A stretch of 64,000 nucleotides of DNA, taken from Streptomyces hyaluromycini (GTDB lineage: Bacteria; Actinomycetota; Actinomycetes; Streptomycetales; Streptomycetaceae). The stretch lies in the NCBI RefSeq assembly GCF_002217755.1, contig NZ_BCFL01000024.1:322090-386089 (forward strand). The letters run 5' to 3'. A program made the position numbers and the translations under genes. The notes below the pieces were generated by a model. The model had not been told where the DNA came from, did not search any database, and saw only the letters and a list, made by a program, of their open reading frames with translations. Of this stretch, positions 54,320 to 62,534 are shown in pieces (positions within the stretch are counted from its first letter, which is position 1; every line of letters starts with the position of its first letter).

Positions 54320-55757
54320 CTGCCCGGAAAGCGGTGCTGGTCGCCGGTGTCGTCAACGGCCGCAACATCTGGGTCAACGACCTGACGGCGTCCCTCACCA
54401 CCCTCGGCACCCTGCTGGGCCTCGCCGGCTGGGTCGACGTGGCCGCTTCCTGCTCCCTCCTCCACGTGCTGCTGGACACGGCCGCCGAGCGGGACATCGC
54501 ACCGCAGATCCTGCGCTGGCTGGCCTTCGCGAAGCAGAAGACCGCCGAGATCGTCACCCTCGCCAGGGGCCTCGCCCAGGGCCCCGACACCATCGCCGCC
54601 GAACTCGCCGCCAACCGCGCCGACCTGGCCTCCCGGGCGGGTTCACCGATCACCCGCGATCCCGCCGTCCGCGCCCGGTGCGCCGCCGTCACCCCGACCG
54701 ACGCCCGCCGCCGCCAGCCGTACGGCGAACGCTCCGCCGCCCAACGCGCCCACCTGCGGCTGTCGTTGCTGCCCACGACGACCATCGGCTCGTTCCCGCC
54801 GACCGGCGAACTGCGCGCCGCACGGGCGGACTTGCGGGCGGGCCGGACCGACACGGCCGGATACGAGGAGCGGGTGCGGGCCGCGTTCCGGGAGGTGGTC
54901 GCCTTCCAGGAGAAGGCCGGTCTGGACGTCCTGGTGCCGGCGAACCCGAACGCAACGACATGGTCCAGTACTTCGCCGAGCAGCTGACGGGGTACCTGGC
55001 CACCCAGCACGGCTGGGTCCAGTCGTACGGCACCCGGTACGTGCGCCCGCCGGTCCTGGCCGGTGACATCTCCCGCCCCGAGCTGATGACGGTGCGCTGG
55101 ACGTCGTACGCCCAGTCCCTCACCGACCGCCCGGTCAAGGGCATGCTGACCGGGCCGGTGACCATGCTGGCGTGGTCGTTCGTCCGGGACGACCAGCCGC
55201 TCGGCGACACCGCCCGGCAGGTCGCCCTCGCCCTGCGCGACGAGGTGAACGGCCTTGAGGCCGCGGGCACTTCGGTCATCCAGGTCGACGAGCCCGCGCT
55301 GCGCGAGACCCTGCCGCTGCGGGCCGCCGACCGGGCCGGGTATCTGGCGTGGGCGACCGAGGCATTCCGCCTGACGACCGGCGGAGTCCGGCCGGAGACC
55401 CAGATCCACACGCACATCTGCTACGCCGAGTTCGGCGACATCGTCCGGGCCATCGACGACCTCGACGCGGACGTCATCAGCCTGGAGGCGGCCCGCTCGC
55501 ACATGCAGGTCGCCCGCGAACTCGCCGCGCACGGCTATCCGCGCGAGGCGGGACCCGGGGTCTACGACATCCACTCGCCCCGGGTGCCGAGCCCGGCGGA
55601 GGCCGCCGGCCTGGTGCGGACCGGCCTGCGGGCCATCCCCGCCGAACGGCTCTGGGTCAACCCCGACTGCGGGCTGAAGACCCGCGGCTGGCCGGAGGTC
55701 CGGGCCTCCCTGGAGAGCCCGGTCGCGGCGGCACGTTCGGTGCGCGCGGAGCTGTAG
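54320..55757 (+). pseudogene. metE: metE pseudogene (B12-independent methionine synthase): 5' deletion and frameshift
   Basis: Homology to MetE starts abruptly inside the protein (LPGKAVLVAGVVNGRNIWVNDL, about residue 300 of ~770) right after the riboswitch remnant, so the first ~40% is gone. The frame then runs to about 54945, where VHGEPERNDMV is broken: GTGC-CGGCGAACCC lacks one base (the A of the His codon) compared with the expected GTGCACGGCGAACCC. From there the correct reading is one frame over, through HTHICYAEF and NPDCGLKTR (zinc-binding His/Cys region), to a normal C-terminus ending RAEL. Two independent lesions make it non-functional. The strain presumably relies on MetH. Confidence 0.93.
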
Positions 55758-55850
55758 CCGGGTCCTGGTGCGGGTGCCGGACGGCGTACTGTCGTGCGCG
55801 TCCGGCGCCCGCCGCCGGCACCTGACGGACGACCATGGAGAAACCGCCCC

Positions 55851-56402
55851 GTGACCTGCCGAGTCATCCTCATAGCCCCGGCCTTCACCCCCTCGCTGCG
55901 GCGGGCCCGCTTCTACGACGGCGACTCGATCGAGAACCCCGGGGCGGTGGCACTGTCCCTGCCGGCCGCGGGCGAGGTGGTGCACTCCCCCAGCGTGCGC
56001 TGCCGGGAGACGGCGGCCGCGCTGGGCCTCGACGCCTCGGCGGAGCCCGAGCTGTCGGGCCTGGACGCGGGCCGTTGGCGGGGCCGGACGCTGGAGGAGC
56101 TCGGCGCCGCCGAACCCGACGCGCTGCTCCGGTGGCTGACCGACCCGGAAGCCGCGCCGCACGGGGGCGAGTCGGTACGGGAGTTGTGCGGGCGGGTCAC
56201 CGGGTGGCTGGACCGGACGGGCCTGACCATCGGCAGGACGATCGCCGTGGTGGAGCCGGAGGTGGTGCGGGCCATGGTGCTGCACGTGCTGGGGGCGCCC
56301 GAGGCCGCGTTCTGGCGCGTGGACACCCCGCCGCTGTCGGCGACGGAGATCACGGGCGGGCCCGGCCGCTGGAACCTGCGGCTCGGCCAGGTCGGCGGGT
56401 AA
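55851..56402 (+). CDS. Histidine phosphatase-superfamily protein lacking the RHG motif
   Basis: 183 residues with the fold pattern of histidine phosphatases: VILIAPAF at strand 1, HSPSVRCRETAAALG (second conserved Arg region), LSGLDAGRWRGRTLEEL, HGGESVRELCGRVTGWL, and a late VVEPEVVRAMVLHVLG. The catalytic RHG is replaced by APA, and the usual late His is replaced in VVEPE. It is probably not a phosphatase. From memory, such proteins occur next to cobalt-transport (CbtAB) genes under cobalamin riboswitches, which may explain its place behind the metE remnant. The start is GTG 55851 with GGAG upstream. Confidence 0.75.
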   Translation: MTCRVILIAPAFTPSLRRARFYDGDSIENPGAVALSLPAAGEVVHSPSVRCRETAAALGLDASAEPELSGLDAGRWRGRTLEELGAAEPDALLRWLTDPEAAPHGGESVRELCGRVTGWLDRTGLTIGRTIAVVEPEVVRAMVLHVLGAPEAAFWRVDTPPLSATEITGGPGRWNLRLGQVGG

Positions 56403-56463
56403 CCCCGGCGGGGCGCCGGAAATGCGGTGGAGCGGTGTGCCGCGTCCTGCCTAGGGTCGCGCC

Positions 56464-56823
56464 ATGACCACCCGCATCTTCCGCGTCACCGTCCGCGGCG
56501 TCTTCGACGGCCTCGGTGCCGCACAGCGCGCCGAACTGCTCTCCCGGGCCGCCGAGCACGACGTGCTGCGCGCGGCCTTCACCCCCGAGGGCCACCTCAG
56601 TTACGACATCGCCGCCCGCCCCGCCTTCACCTTCCGCTTCCAGGACAGCGGGGAGGAAGAGGAGGACATCCTGGAGGCGACCGAGCGCGCCGAGGAGGCG
56701 GCCAGGGCGTGGCTGACCGAGCGCGGCTACGGCTACAAGAACCTCAGGTCCAGCGCGGAGGACCTCTCCCAGGCGCCCCTCGGCAAGCGGCAGCGCAGGG
56801 CGGCCGCGCAGCAGCAGGGCTGA
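56464..56823 (+). CDS. Small conserved actinobacterial protein (DUF6204-like)
   Basis: 119 residues, soluble. It begins TTRIFRVTVRGVFDGLGAAQRAEL and has an acidic patch (DSGEEEEDILEATERAEEAA) and a basic C-terminus (GKRQRRAAAQ). The pattern fits small alpha/beta proteins annotated as DUF6204 in Streptomyces; I recall that label but cannot confirm it here. No catalytic motif is evident. It stands alone, 61 bases after the phosphatase-like gene. Confidence 0.75.
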   Translation: MTTRIFRVTVRGVFDGLGAAQRAELLSRAAEHDVLRAAFTPEGHLSYDIAARPAFTFRFQDSGEEEEDILEATERAEEAARAWLTERGYGYKNLRSSAEDLSQAPLGKRQRRAAAQQQG

Positions 56824-56938
56824 CGGCTCACGGAAACGGCCACGGCGGCCTGAAGTCGCCGTGGTTCAGGTCACGTCGGGTTGTGGCCGGATTGTGGGGA
56901 CCCTGTGTCGCGGGCATGGCATGCTCGGGGCCGCACCG

Positions 56939-56969
56939 GGTTACCGACCAGTTCTACCCGTCGGTAACC
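56939..56969. promoter_or_regulatory. 10-bp inverted repeat upstream of putative lipoprotein gene
   Basis: GGTTACCGAC and GTCGGTAACC are perfect arms around an 11-base spacer, 40 bases before the chosen start. AT-containing dyads are rare in this DNA. An operator in the lipoprotein gene's promoter or leader is the likeliest role. Confidence 0.5.
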
Positions 56970-57008
56970 ACGGGTGCCTCTTCGCCACCCCCACCCTCAG
57001 GACCGACC

Positions 57009-58487
57009 TTGCGCAGACGCACGAGGCCAGGGCATGCCCTCATGCCCGCCTTCGCCGTGACCGCCCTTCTCCTCGCCGTCGGCTGTTCCTCGCCGCAGCA
57101 CCAGACCTCCACCGGCGGCGACTCCCGGGAGACCGCCCGGGTCTCCGACGGCGCCACCGCCGCCGCCCGCACGGACGGCCGGGCACTCGCCATCGCCGCC
57201 GCACCCGCCGCCACCGCGACCACGGCCGCCGGCTCGGCGGGTACGAACCGGCCGGCCCACCGCACCACGCTCACCGTCAGCTCGTACGACGGCAAGACCC
57301 GACGTGCCGTCATATCGAGCGTCGCGAAAGGGAATTCGGCGGGAACGGGGAGTCCGACTGCCCCGGCCGTCTCCTCCAGCCCCACGCCATCGACCTCCGC
57401 CTCGACCTCCGCCTCGACCTCCGCCTCGGCCCCCGCCCGGCGGGCCGCCGTCGGTGACGTCATCGCCAGTACCCCCGCGCCCGGCGCCCCGGACGGGCTG
57501 CTCGCCAAGGTGACCAAGGTGCTCGGCGAGACCGGCGCGGGCACCGAGGTGCAGACCGAGCCCGCCACCCTCGACACCCTCCTCGGCGACGACACCGCCA
57601 AGGGCACCGTGCCCGTCGACCCGGCCGCCTTCGACGTCGACAAGCTGCTGCCCGACGTCAAGGTGTCCTGGTCCCGGTCCGGTGATGTGCACGTCGGTCC
57701 CGAGGGCGCCACCGTGCCGCTCGGCAGCCTCCGGCTGGACGTCAGCACCGAGGTACCGGCCGCCCAGGGCGCCCCGGCGTCCGCCGCGGCCTCGGTCTCC
57801 GGCTTCGTCCAGGTCGCGCCGCAGGTCGACTTCGCCTACGGCGGCGCGGGCACCGGCACCGCGCCCGGCTCCGCCTACCTCGGCGTCTTTGGCGACTGGG
57901 ACTCCGGCTGGGCGGTCAGGGGGCGGGCGGCGGCCACGGCCACCCCGCTGCGCATCCCGTTCGCCAAGCTGCACGCCGACCCGGTCCTCCAGGTCGGCGT
58001 GGTCCCCGTCGTCGTCAACCTCGACCTGACCTGCTACCTCCAGGTGAGCGGCGACGGAAAGATCTCCGTCGACGTGGAGCAGAACCTGAAGGGCGACTTC
58101 AAGGCGGGCGGCACCTTCGGCGCGGCCCAGGGCTGGACGCCGGTCAGCAGCTCGACCATGACGAGCACGCCGGTGCGCACCTCGGTGACCACCGCGGGCA
58201 GCGTCAGGACCACGCTCGGCGCCGAGGCCTCCGTCGGCCTCTACGGGAGCGTCGGCGTCACCGCCGACCTGGCGCCGTACCTGCGCGGCGAGGCGACCGG
58301 CACGGTCACCGCCACCTCCGCCACCCCGGGCGCGGACGTCCAGGGCGCCTGGAACCTGTACGGCGGTGTCGACCTCTCCGGCACCCTCCGTCTCCAGCTG
58401 TCGGTCTTCGGCACACCGGTGCTGGAACGGGGCATCCCGCTGGGCGCCCTGCACCGCGAGTGGAAGCTGGCGGGCGGCAGCCTCTGA
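57009..58487 (+). CDS. Putative secreted lipoprotein, unrecognised family
   Basis: About 492 residues; I do not recognise the family. TTG 57009 gives a basic n-region (MRRRTRPGHAL), a hydrophobic stretch and LLAVGC followed by SSPQHQT, a plausible lipoprotein signal. ATG 57042 is the alternative but removes the charges. Residues ~30-150 are low-complexity Ala/Thr/Ser with a 12-bp DNA repeat coding SASTSASTSASA. The C-terminal ~320 residues alternate small and hydrophobic residues like an extended beta structure (SGFVQVAPQVDFAYGG, KISVDVEQNLKGDFKAGG, GLYGSVGVTADLAPYLRG, YGGVDLSGTLRLQLSVFG) and contain one Cys. This suggests a cell-surface beta-rich domain. It stops 7 bases from the convergent MazG-like gene. 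Confidence 0.7.
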   Translation: MRRRTRPGHALMPAFAVTALLLAVGCSSPQHQTSTGGDSRETARVSDGATAAARTDGRALAIAAAPAATATTAAGSAGTNRPAHRTTLTVSSYDGKTRRAVISSVAKGNSAGTGSPTAPAVSSSPTPSTSASTSASTSASAPARRAAVGDVIASTPAPGAPDGLLAKVTKVLGETGAGTEVQTEPATLDTLLGDDTAKGTVPVDPAAFDVDKLLPDVKVSWSRSGDVHVGPEGATVPLGSLRLDVSTEVPAAQGAPASAAASVSGFVQVAPQVDFAYGGAGTGTAPGSAYLGVFGDWDSGWAVRGRAAATATPLRIPFAKLHADPVLQVGVVPVVVNLDLTCYLQVSGDGKISVDVEQNLKGDFKAGGTFGAAQGWTPVSSSTMTSTPVRTSVTTAGSVRTTLGAEASVGLYGSVGVTADLAPYLRGEATGTVTATSATPGADVQGAWNLYGGVDLSGTLRLQLSVFGTPVLERGIPLGALHREWKLAGGSL

Positions 58488-58494
58488 CCCCGGG

Positions 58495-58929
58495 TCAGGC
58501 CGCGCCGCCCGGTATCCAGCCCTGGCCGCGCAGCACCGCCGAGACGTCCGGTGCCCGGTAGTGCTCGCCCTTGAGCACCTTGCCGTCGGCCCGGCGGGCC
58601 ACCTGCCCGTCGGGCCCCAGCTTGCTCATGTTGGACCGGTGGATCTCGGCGAGCACCGCGTCGAGGTCGATCCCGTGCACCAGCGCGGTGCCGTACGCCA
58701 CGTAGACCACGTCCGCCAGTTCGTGTGCGAGCCGGTCGAGGGGCCCGGCCACCGCGACCTCGGCGACCTCCGCGGCCTCCTCGGCGAGCAGTTCCCCCCG
58801 GTGCGCGGCCAGTTCGGGTGACACCTCGGTCGGCGTGGTGCGGGCGTCCAGGCCGAAGGCGTGGTGGAACTCCCGGACGAGGCGGGCGGGGGAGGTACCG
58901 GTCGGGGCACCGGGGACGGAACTGGTCAT
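58495..58929 (-). CDS. MazG-like nucleotide pyrophosphohydrolase
   Basis: 144 residues, all-alpha NTP pyrophosphohydrolase superfamily (MazG/HisE-like). The metal-binding acidic motif appears as LLAEEAAEVAEVA ... HELADVVYVAYG. The conserved HRSNMSKLGPDG and VLKGEHYRAPD resemble HisE-type C-termini. It would hydrolyse a nucleoside triphosphate or related compound to the monophosphate and PPi. ATG 58929 is preferred to 58953 on family length. It is a single gene, convergent with the lipoprotein. Confidence 0.9.
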   Translation of the reverse strand: MTSSVPGAPTGTSPARLVREFHHAFGLDARTTPTEVSPELAAHRGELLAEEAAEVAEVAVAGPLDRLAHELADVVYVAYGTALVHGIDLDAVLAEIHRSNMSKLGPDGQVARRADGKVLKGEHYRAPDVSAVLRGQGWIPGGAA

Positions 58930-59024
58930 GCGAACGACTCTAGCCGCCGCCACTGACAGTCCGGGGCCGCCGCCCTGCCCCCCGGCCCTGGTCAGGACCG
59001 TGCCCTGCTGGCAGGATCGCGCGC

Positions 59025-60023
59025 ATGCCCAAGGTCTTCCCCCGTATCGGCAGGCGTCGCGCGCTCCAGGGCGCGGCCGCCTGTTTCGTCGCGTCCGGCC
59101 TGCTGCTGTGGTGGCTGCTGCCGCTGGGCGAGAAGCCGCCGACCGGGACGATCACCTTCAGCACCGGGACGCTGCGCGGCGTCTACCAGGAGTACGGCGA
59201 ACGGCTGCGCACCGAGCTGGCCAAGGACATGCCGGGGCTGAAGGTGAAGCTGGTGCAGAGCAACGGGTCGTACGAGAACGTGCAGCGGGTGGCGACCGGC
59301 CGGGCCGACTTCACCATCGCGGCGGCCGACGCGGTGGAGACGTACGAACTGAACGGCGGGCAGGGCGCCGGAAAGCTGCGCGGGGTGGCCCGGCTCTACG
59401 ACGACTACGTCCAGCTCGTCGTGCCCAGCGACTCGGGGATCACCAGCGTCGCGCAGCTGCGGCACAAGCGGGTGGCGATAGGGCTGCCCGACTCGGGGGT
59501 CCGGCTGATCGCCACCCGGGTGCTCAGGGCCGCCGGGGTGGACCCGGCGAAGGACATCACACCGGTGTCCGAGGGCATAGACACCGGCCCGGACCAGCTG
59601 CGGCGGGACCGGATCGACGCGTTCTTCTGGTCGGGCGGGCTGCCGACCAAGGGGCTGCTGGACCTGGCCAAGAAGTTCAGCTTCACGTTCGTGCCGATCG
59701 GCGGGAGCCTCGTCACCAAGCTGCACACCGAGGGCGAGGCCGCGCTCTACTACCGGGCGACCAACATGCCGGAGTCGGCGTACCCGTCGGTGCAGCAGGG
59801 CACGGCGGTGCCCACGATCGCCGTGTCCAACGTCCTCATGACCCGCAAGGACGTGGACCCGCGTCTCACCGAATGGGTGACCCGCACGGTCATCAAGAGC
59901 CGCGACGACATCGGCAACCACGTCCACTCGGCCCAGCTGGTGGATTTGCGCACGGCAATCTACACGGACCCGCTACCGCTACAGGAAGGGGCCAGGCGGT
60001 ACTATCGCTCGGTGAAGCCATGA
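59025..60023 (+). CDS. TAXI-family TRAP-type solute-binding protein
   Basis: 332 residues. An N-terminal membrane anchor/signal segment (RRRALQGAAACFVASGLLLWWLLPLG) is followed by a TAXI domain: ITFSTGTLRGVYQEYGERLRTELA, VQSNGSYENVQRVATGRADFTIAAADAV, and KRVAIGLPDSGVRLIATRVL. TAXI proteins usually deliver dicarboxylates or amino acids to a TRAP membrane subunit, but none is in the window. It is convergent with a two-component system; in several bacteria a TAXI-like protein acts as sensor partner of such a kinase, which is a possible role here. Confidence 0.9.
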   Translation: MPKVFPRIGRRRALQGAAACFVASGLLLWWLLPLGEKPPTGTITFSTGTLRGVYQEYGERLRTELAKDMPGLKVKLVQSNGSYENVQRVATGRADFTIAAADAVETYELNGGQGAGKLRGVARLYDDYVQLVVPSDSGITSVAQLRHKRVAIGLPDSGVRLIATRVLRAAGVDPAKDITPVSEGIDTGPDQLRRDRIDAFFWSGGLPTKGLLDLAKKFSFTFVPIGGSLVTKLHTEGEAALYYRATNMPESAYPSVQQGTAVPTIAVSNVLMTRKDVDPRLTEWVTRTVIKSRDDIGNHVHSAQLVDLRTAIYTDPLPLQEGARRYYRSVKP

Positions 60024-60030
60024 CTGTGCA

Positions 60031-60105
60031 GCGCCCCTGATTGCAGCGCCCCGTCAGGGGCGCGGGGAACTGCGCGACAAGCCCCCACCGGCCCGCACCC
60101 GACCC
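60031..60105. repeat. Dispersed Streptomyces intergenic repeat, copy C
   Basis: GGGGCGCGGGGAACTGCGCG is followed by ACAAGCCCCCACCGGCCCGC and the CACCCG tail, matching the reversed left part of copy A. GCGCCCC-GTCA-GGGGCGC forms a 7-bp hairpin at its left end. It fills the convergent gap between the TAXI and kinase genes and can act as a terminator. Confidence 0.78.
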
Positions 60106-60126
60106 ACAACCGCACCCACCCCTCCG

Positions 60127-61524
60127 TCACCCACTCCGCGGCACCGAAACCGTCACCCGCAACCCCCGCGGCTCACTGTGCTCGTACGACAGCGACCCCC
60201 CGCCCGTCGCCAGCAACGCCCGGGTGATCGACAGCCCCAGCCCCGACCCCTTCACGTTCTGATGCCGCCCGCTCCGCCAGAACCGGTCCCCCACCCGCGC
60301 GAGTTCCTCGTCGGTCAGTCCCGGCCCCGTGTCGGTCACCACGACCGTCGACACGTCACCGGCGGCCGTGACGGTCACGGTCACCGTGCCCCCCTCCGGT
60401 GAGAACTTCACCGCGTTGTCGATCACCGCGTCCAGCGCGCTGGACAGCGTGACCGGGTCGGCCCACCCGGTGGTCGGCGTGCAGTCCCCCGTCAGCCGGA
60501 CCCCCTTCGCCGCGGCGGCCGGTGCCCACGCGGCGATCCGCTCCTCGGCCAGCCGCCCGATGTCGGTCAGCATCAGCTCCGCCTCGGCGTGCTCGGCCAG
60601 CGCCAGGTCGAGCAGGTCGTCCAGGACCTGCGCGAGCCGCTTGCCCTCGGTGCGGACCGAGGCGATCTCCTCGTTGTCCTCGGGGAGTTCGAGGGCGAGC
60701 AGTTCGATGCGCAGCAGCAGCGCGGAGAGGGGGTTGCGCAGCTGGTGGGAGGCGTCGGCGACGAAGGCCCGCTGCTGCTCCAGCACGTCCTCGACGTTGT
60801 CCGCCATCTCGTTGAACGCCCGGGCGAGCCGCCTGAGTTCCGGCGGACCGCCGGCCGCCGCGACCCGGGACTTGAGCCGGCCGCTGGCGATCGCGTGCGT
60901 GGTGGCGTCGAGGACCCGTACCGGCCGGAGCACCCACCCGGTCAGCCGGAGCGCCGCGCCGACGGCGAGCAGCATCGCCGCGCTCTCGCCGGCGCCGATG
61001 AGCAGCCACTCGCGCAGGGTGCGGGAGCGCATCGGGCCGGTGGGCGAGTCGGTGACCACCACGGCGACGACGTCTCCGTCCCTGATCACCGGCGAGGCCA
61101 CGACCAGCCGGCTGCGCTGCCAGGGCCACACCTGCTCGGGGTCGTGGCTGCGGCGGCTGAGCAGGGCCTCGTCGAAGGCCTCCCGGACCTCGCCGGCCGT
61201 CGGGAGCACCCAGTCGTCGGGCGCGTTGGCCATGGAGGAGGCGTTGCGGTAGAAGACACCCGCGCGGATGCCGTAGACGCCGTAGTAGCTGGCCAGTTCG
61301 CGGCGGAGGGTCTCCAGGCGGTCGTCCGTGCGCGTGGGGCGCGCGGTGGTGGGCGTGTCGGTCACGAACTGGGCGAGGGCCGCGAACCGCGCGGTGTCGT
61401 CGATGCGGTCGACGACGACCTTCTGCTGCTGCGCGTAGGCCGTGCTGACGGCGAGTGGCACGCCGAGCGCGAGCAGCACGGCCGCCATCAGGACGATGAG
61501 CAGCGGAAGGAGACGTGTGCGCAC
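60127..61524 (-). CDS. Sensor histidine kinase (HAMP/HisKA)
   Basis: 465 residues. Membrane helix 1 (LLPLLIVLMAAVLLALGVPLA), an extracellular sensor of about 130 residues, membrane helix 2 (LLIGAGESAAMLLAVGAALRL), HAMP (LDATTHAIASGRLKSRV), HisKA with the phospho-acceptor in FVADASHQLRNPLSALLLRIE, and an ATPase with DNAVKFSPEGG, DTGPGL and GSGLGLSI. It begins at GTG 61524, 9 bases after the regulator stop. The sensed signal may involve the substrate of the adjacent TAXI protein, by position only. Confidence 0.94.
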   Translation of the reverse strand: MRTRLLPLLIVLMAAVLLALGVPLAVSTAYAQQQKVVVDRIDDTARFAALAQFVTDTPTTARPTRTDDRLETLRRELASYYGVYGIRAGVFYRNASSMANAPDDWVLPTAGEVREAFDEALLSRRSHDPEQVWPWQRSRLVVASPVIRDGDVVAVVVTDSPTGPMRSRTLREWLLIGAGESAAMLLAVGAALRLTGWVLRPVRVLDATTHAIASGRLKSRVAAAGGPPELRRLARAFNEMADNVEDVLEQQRAFVADASHQLRNPLSALLLRIELLALELPEDNEEIASVRTEGKRLAQVLDDLLDLALAEHAEAELMLTDIGRLAEERIAAWAPAAAAKGVRLTGDCTPTTGWADPVTLSSALDAVIDNAVKFSPEGGTVTVTVTAAGDVSTVVVTDTGPGLTDEELARVGDRFWRSGRHQNVKGSGLGLSITRALLATGGGSLSYEHSEPRGLRVTVSVPRSG

Positions 61525-61533
61525 CCGTCCCCG

Positions 61534-62217
61534 CTACGCGGCCGGGGCGACGAGCCGGTAGCCGACGCCGCGTACGGTCTCGATGAGCGCGGGCAGGCGC
61601 AGCTTGGCGCGCAGGGAGGCGACATGCACCTCAAGGGTGCGGCCGGTCCCCTCCCAGCTGGTGCGCCAGACCTCGCTGATGATCTGTTCCCGGCGGAAGA
61701 CCACGCCGGGCCGCTGGGCGAGCAGCGCCAGCAGGTCGAACTCCTTGCGGGTGAGCTGGACGACCTTGCCGTCCACGCTGACCTGACGGGTGGGCAGTTC
61801 GATGCGGACGGGGCCGAGCAGCAGCGCGCTGTCGCCGGCCGGGCCGTCCTCGTGGTGGGTGCGCCGGCTGACGGCGTGGATCCGGGCGAGCAGTTCCCCG
61901 GTGTCGTACGGCTTCACCACGTAGTCGTCGGCGCCGAGGTTGAGGCCGTGGATGCGGGAGCGGACGTCGGAGCGGGCCGTCACCATGATCACCGGGGTGC
62001 TGGTGCGCTTGCGGATCTTGCCGCAGACCTCGTAGCCGTCCTGGTCGGGCAGGCCGAGGTCGAGGAGGACGACGTCATAGCCGTCGCTGTCGGGGACGAG
62101 GGCCCGGAGGGCCTCCTCGCCGCTGCGGGCGTGGGTGACGGAGAACCCGTGCCGGGCCAGGACCGCGGAGAGTGCGGCGGCGACGTGGTTGTCGTCCTCG
62201 ACGAGCAGCAGTCTCAT
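61534..62217 (-). CDS. Two-component response regulator, OmpR/PhoB family
   Basis: 227 residues. Receiver: VEDDN, Asp in VVLLDLGLPDQDG, MVTAR, and VVKPYD with the conserved Lys. The C-terminal winged helix reads LTRKEFDLLALLAQRPGVVFRREQIISEVW..GTGRTLEVHVASLRAKL. ATG 62217 has GGAGGGGG upstream; an open frame to 62319 has no better start. It precedes its cognate kinase in one unit and is divergent from the glutamate importer. Confidence 0.96.
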   Translation of the reverse strand: MRLLLVEDDNHVAAALSAVLARHGFSVTHARSGEEALRALVPDSDGYDVVLLDLGLPDQDGYEVCGKIRKRTSTPVIMVTARSDVRSRIHGLNLGADDYVVKPYDTGELLARIHAVSRRTHHEDGPAGDSALLLGPVRIELPTRQVSVDGKVVQLTRKEFDLLALLAQRPGVVFRREQIISEVWRTSWEGTGRTLEVHVASLRAKLRLPALIETVRGVGYRLVAPAA

Positions 62218-62534
62218 TCCGGCCCCCTCCGGTTCAGCGGTCGTACGGTCGTGGTTCGTCGTCGGCTTGTCTGCGGAAAACCCGCGCATTGTAGAAAACG
62301 CGCGCACGCGCGTGTGCACAGGGCAGTCACGCTGATGGACGCGGACGGCGTCAAGTGGGTTCCGCCGACGCGCGGTTTCCGTTACCCGGCCGATACGCGG
62401 ACAGCCGGCGGCGCTACGACATGTGTCCGGCTGCTATCGGATCGTGATGCTCAGATCTCGCTCAGATGTGATGACGCTGGTCATCTGCGAAAACTAAATT
62501 CCTCCGCAACCGAGGAGGACGGAGCCCGAAAGCG
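62218..62534. other. 317-base divergent intergenic region: response regulator / gluA
   Basis: No gene is seen. It contains the promoters of both units, an alternating GCGCACGCGCGTGTGC palindromic stretch around 62310, a relatively AT-rich segment at 62480-62500 (GCGAAAACTAAATTCC), and CGAGGAGGACGGAG, the ribosome site of gluA. Confidence 0.6.
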
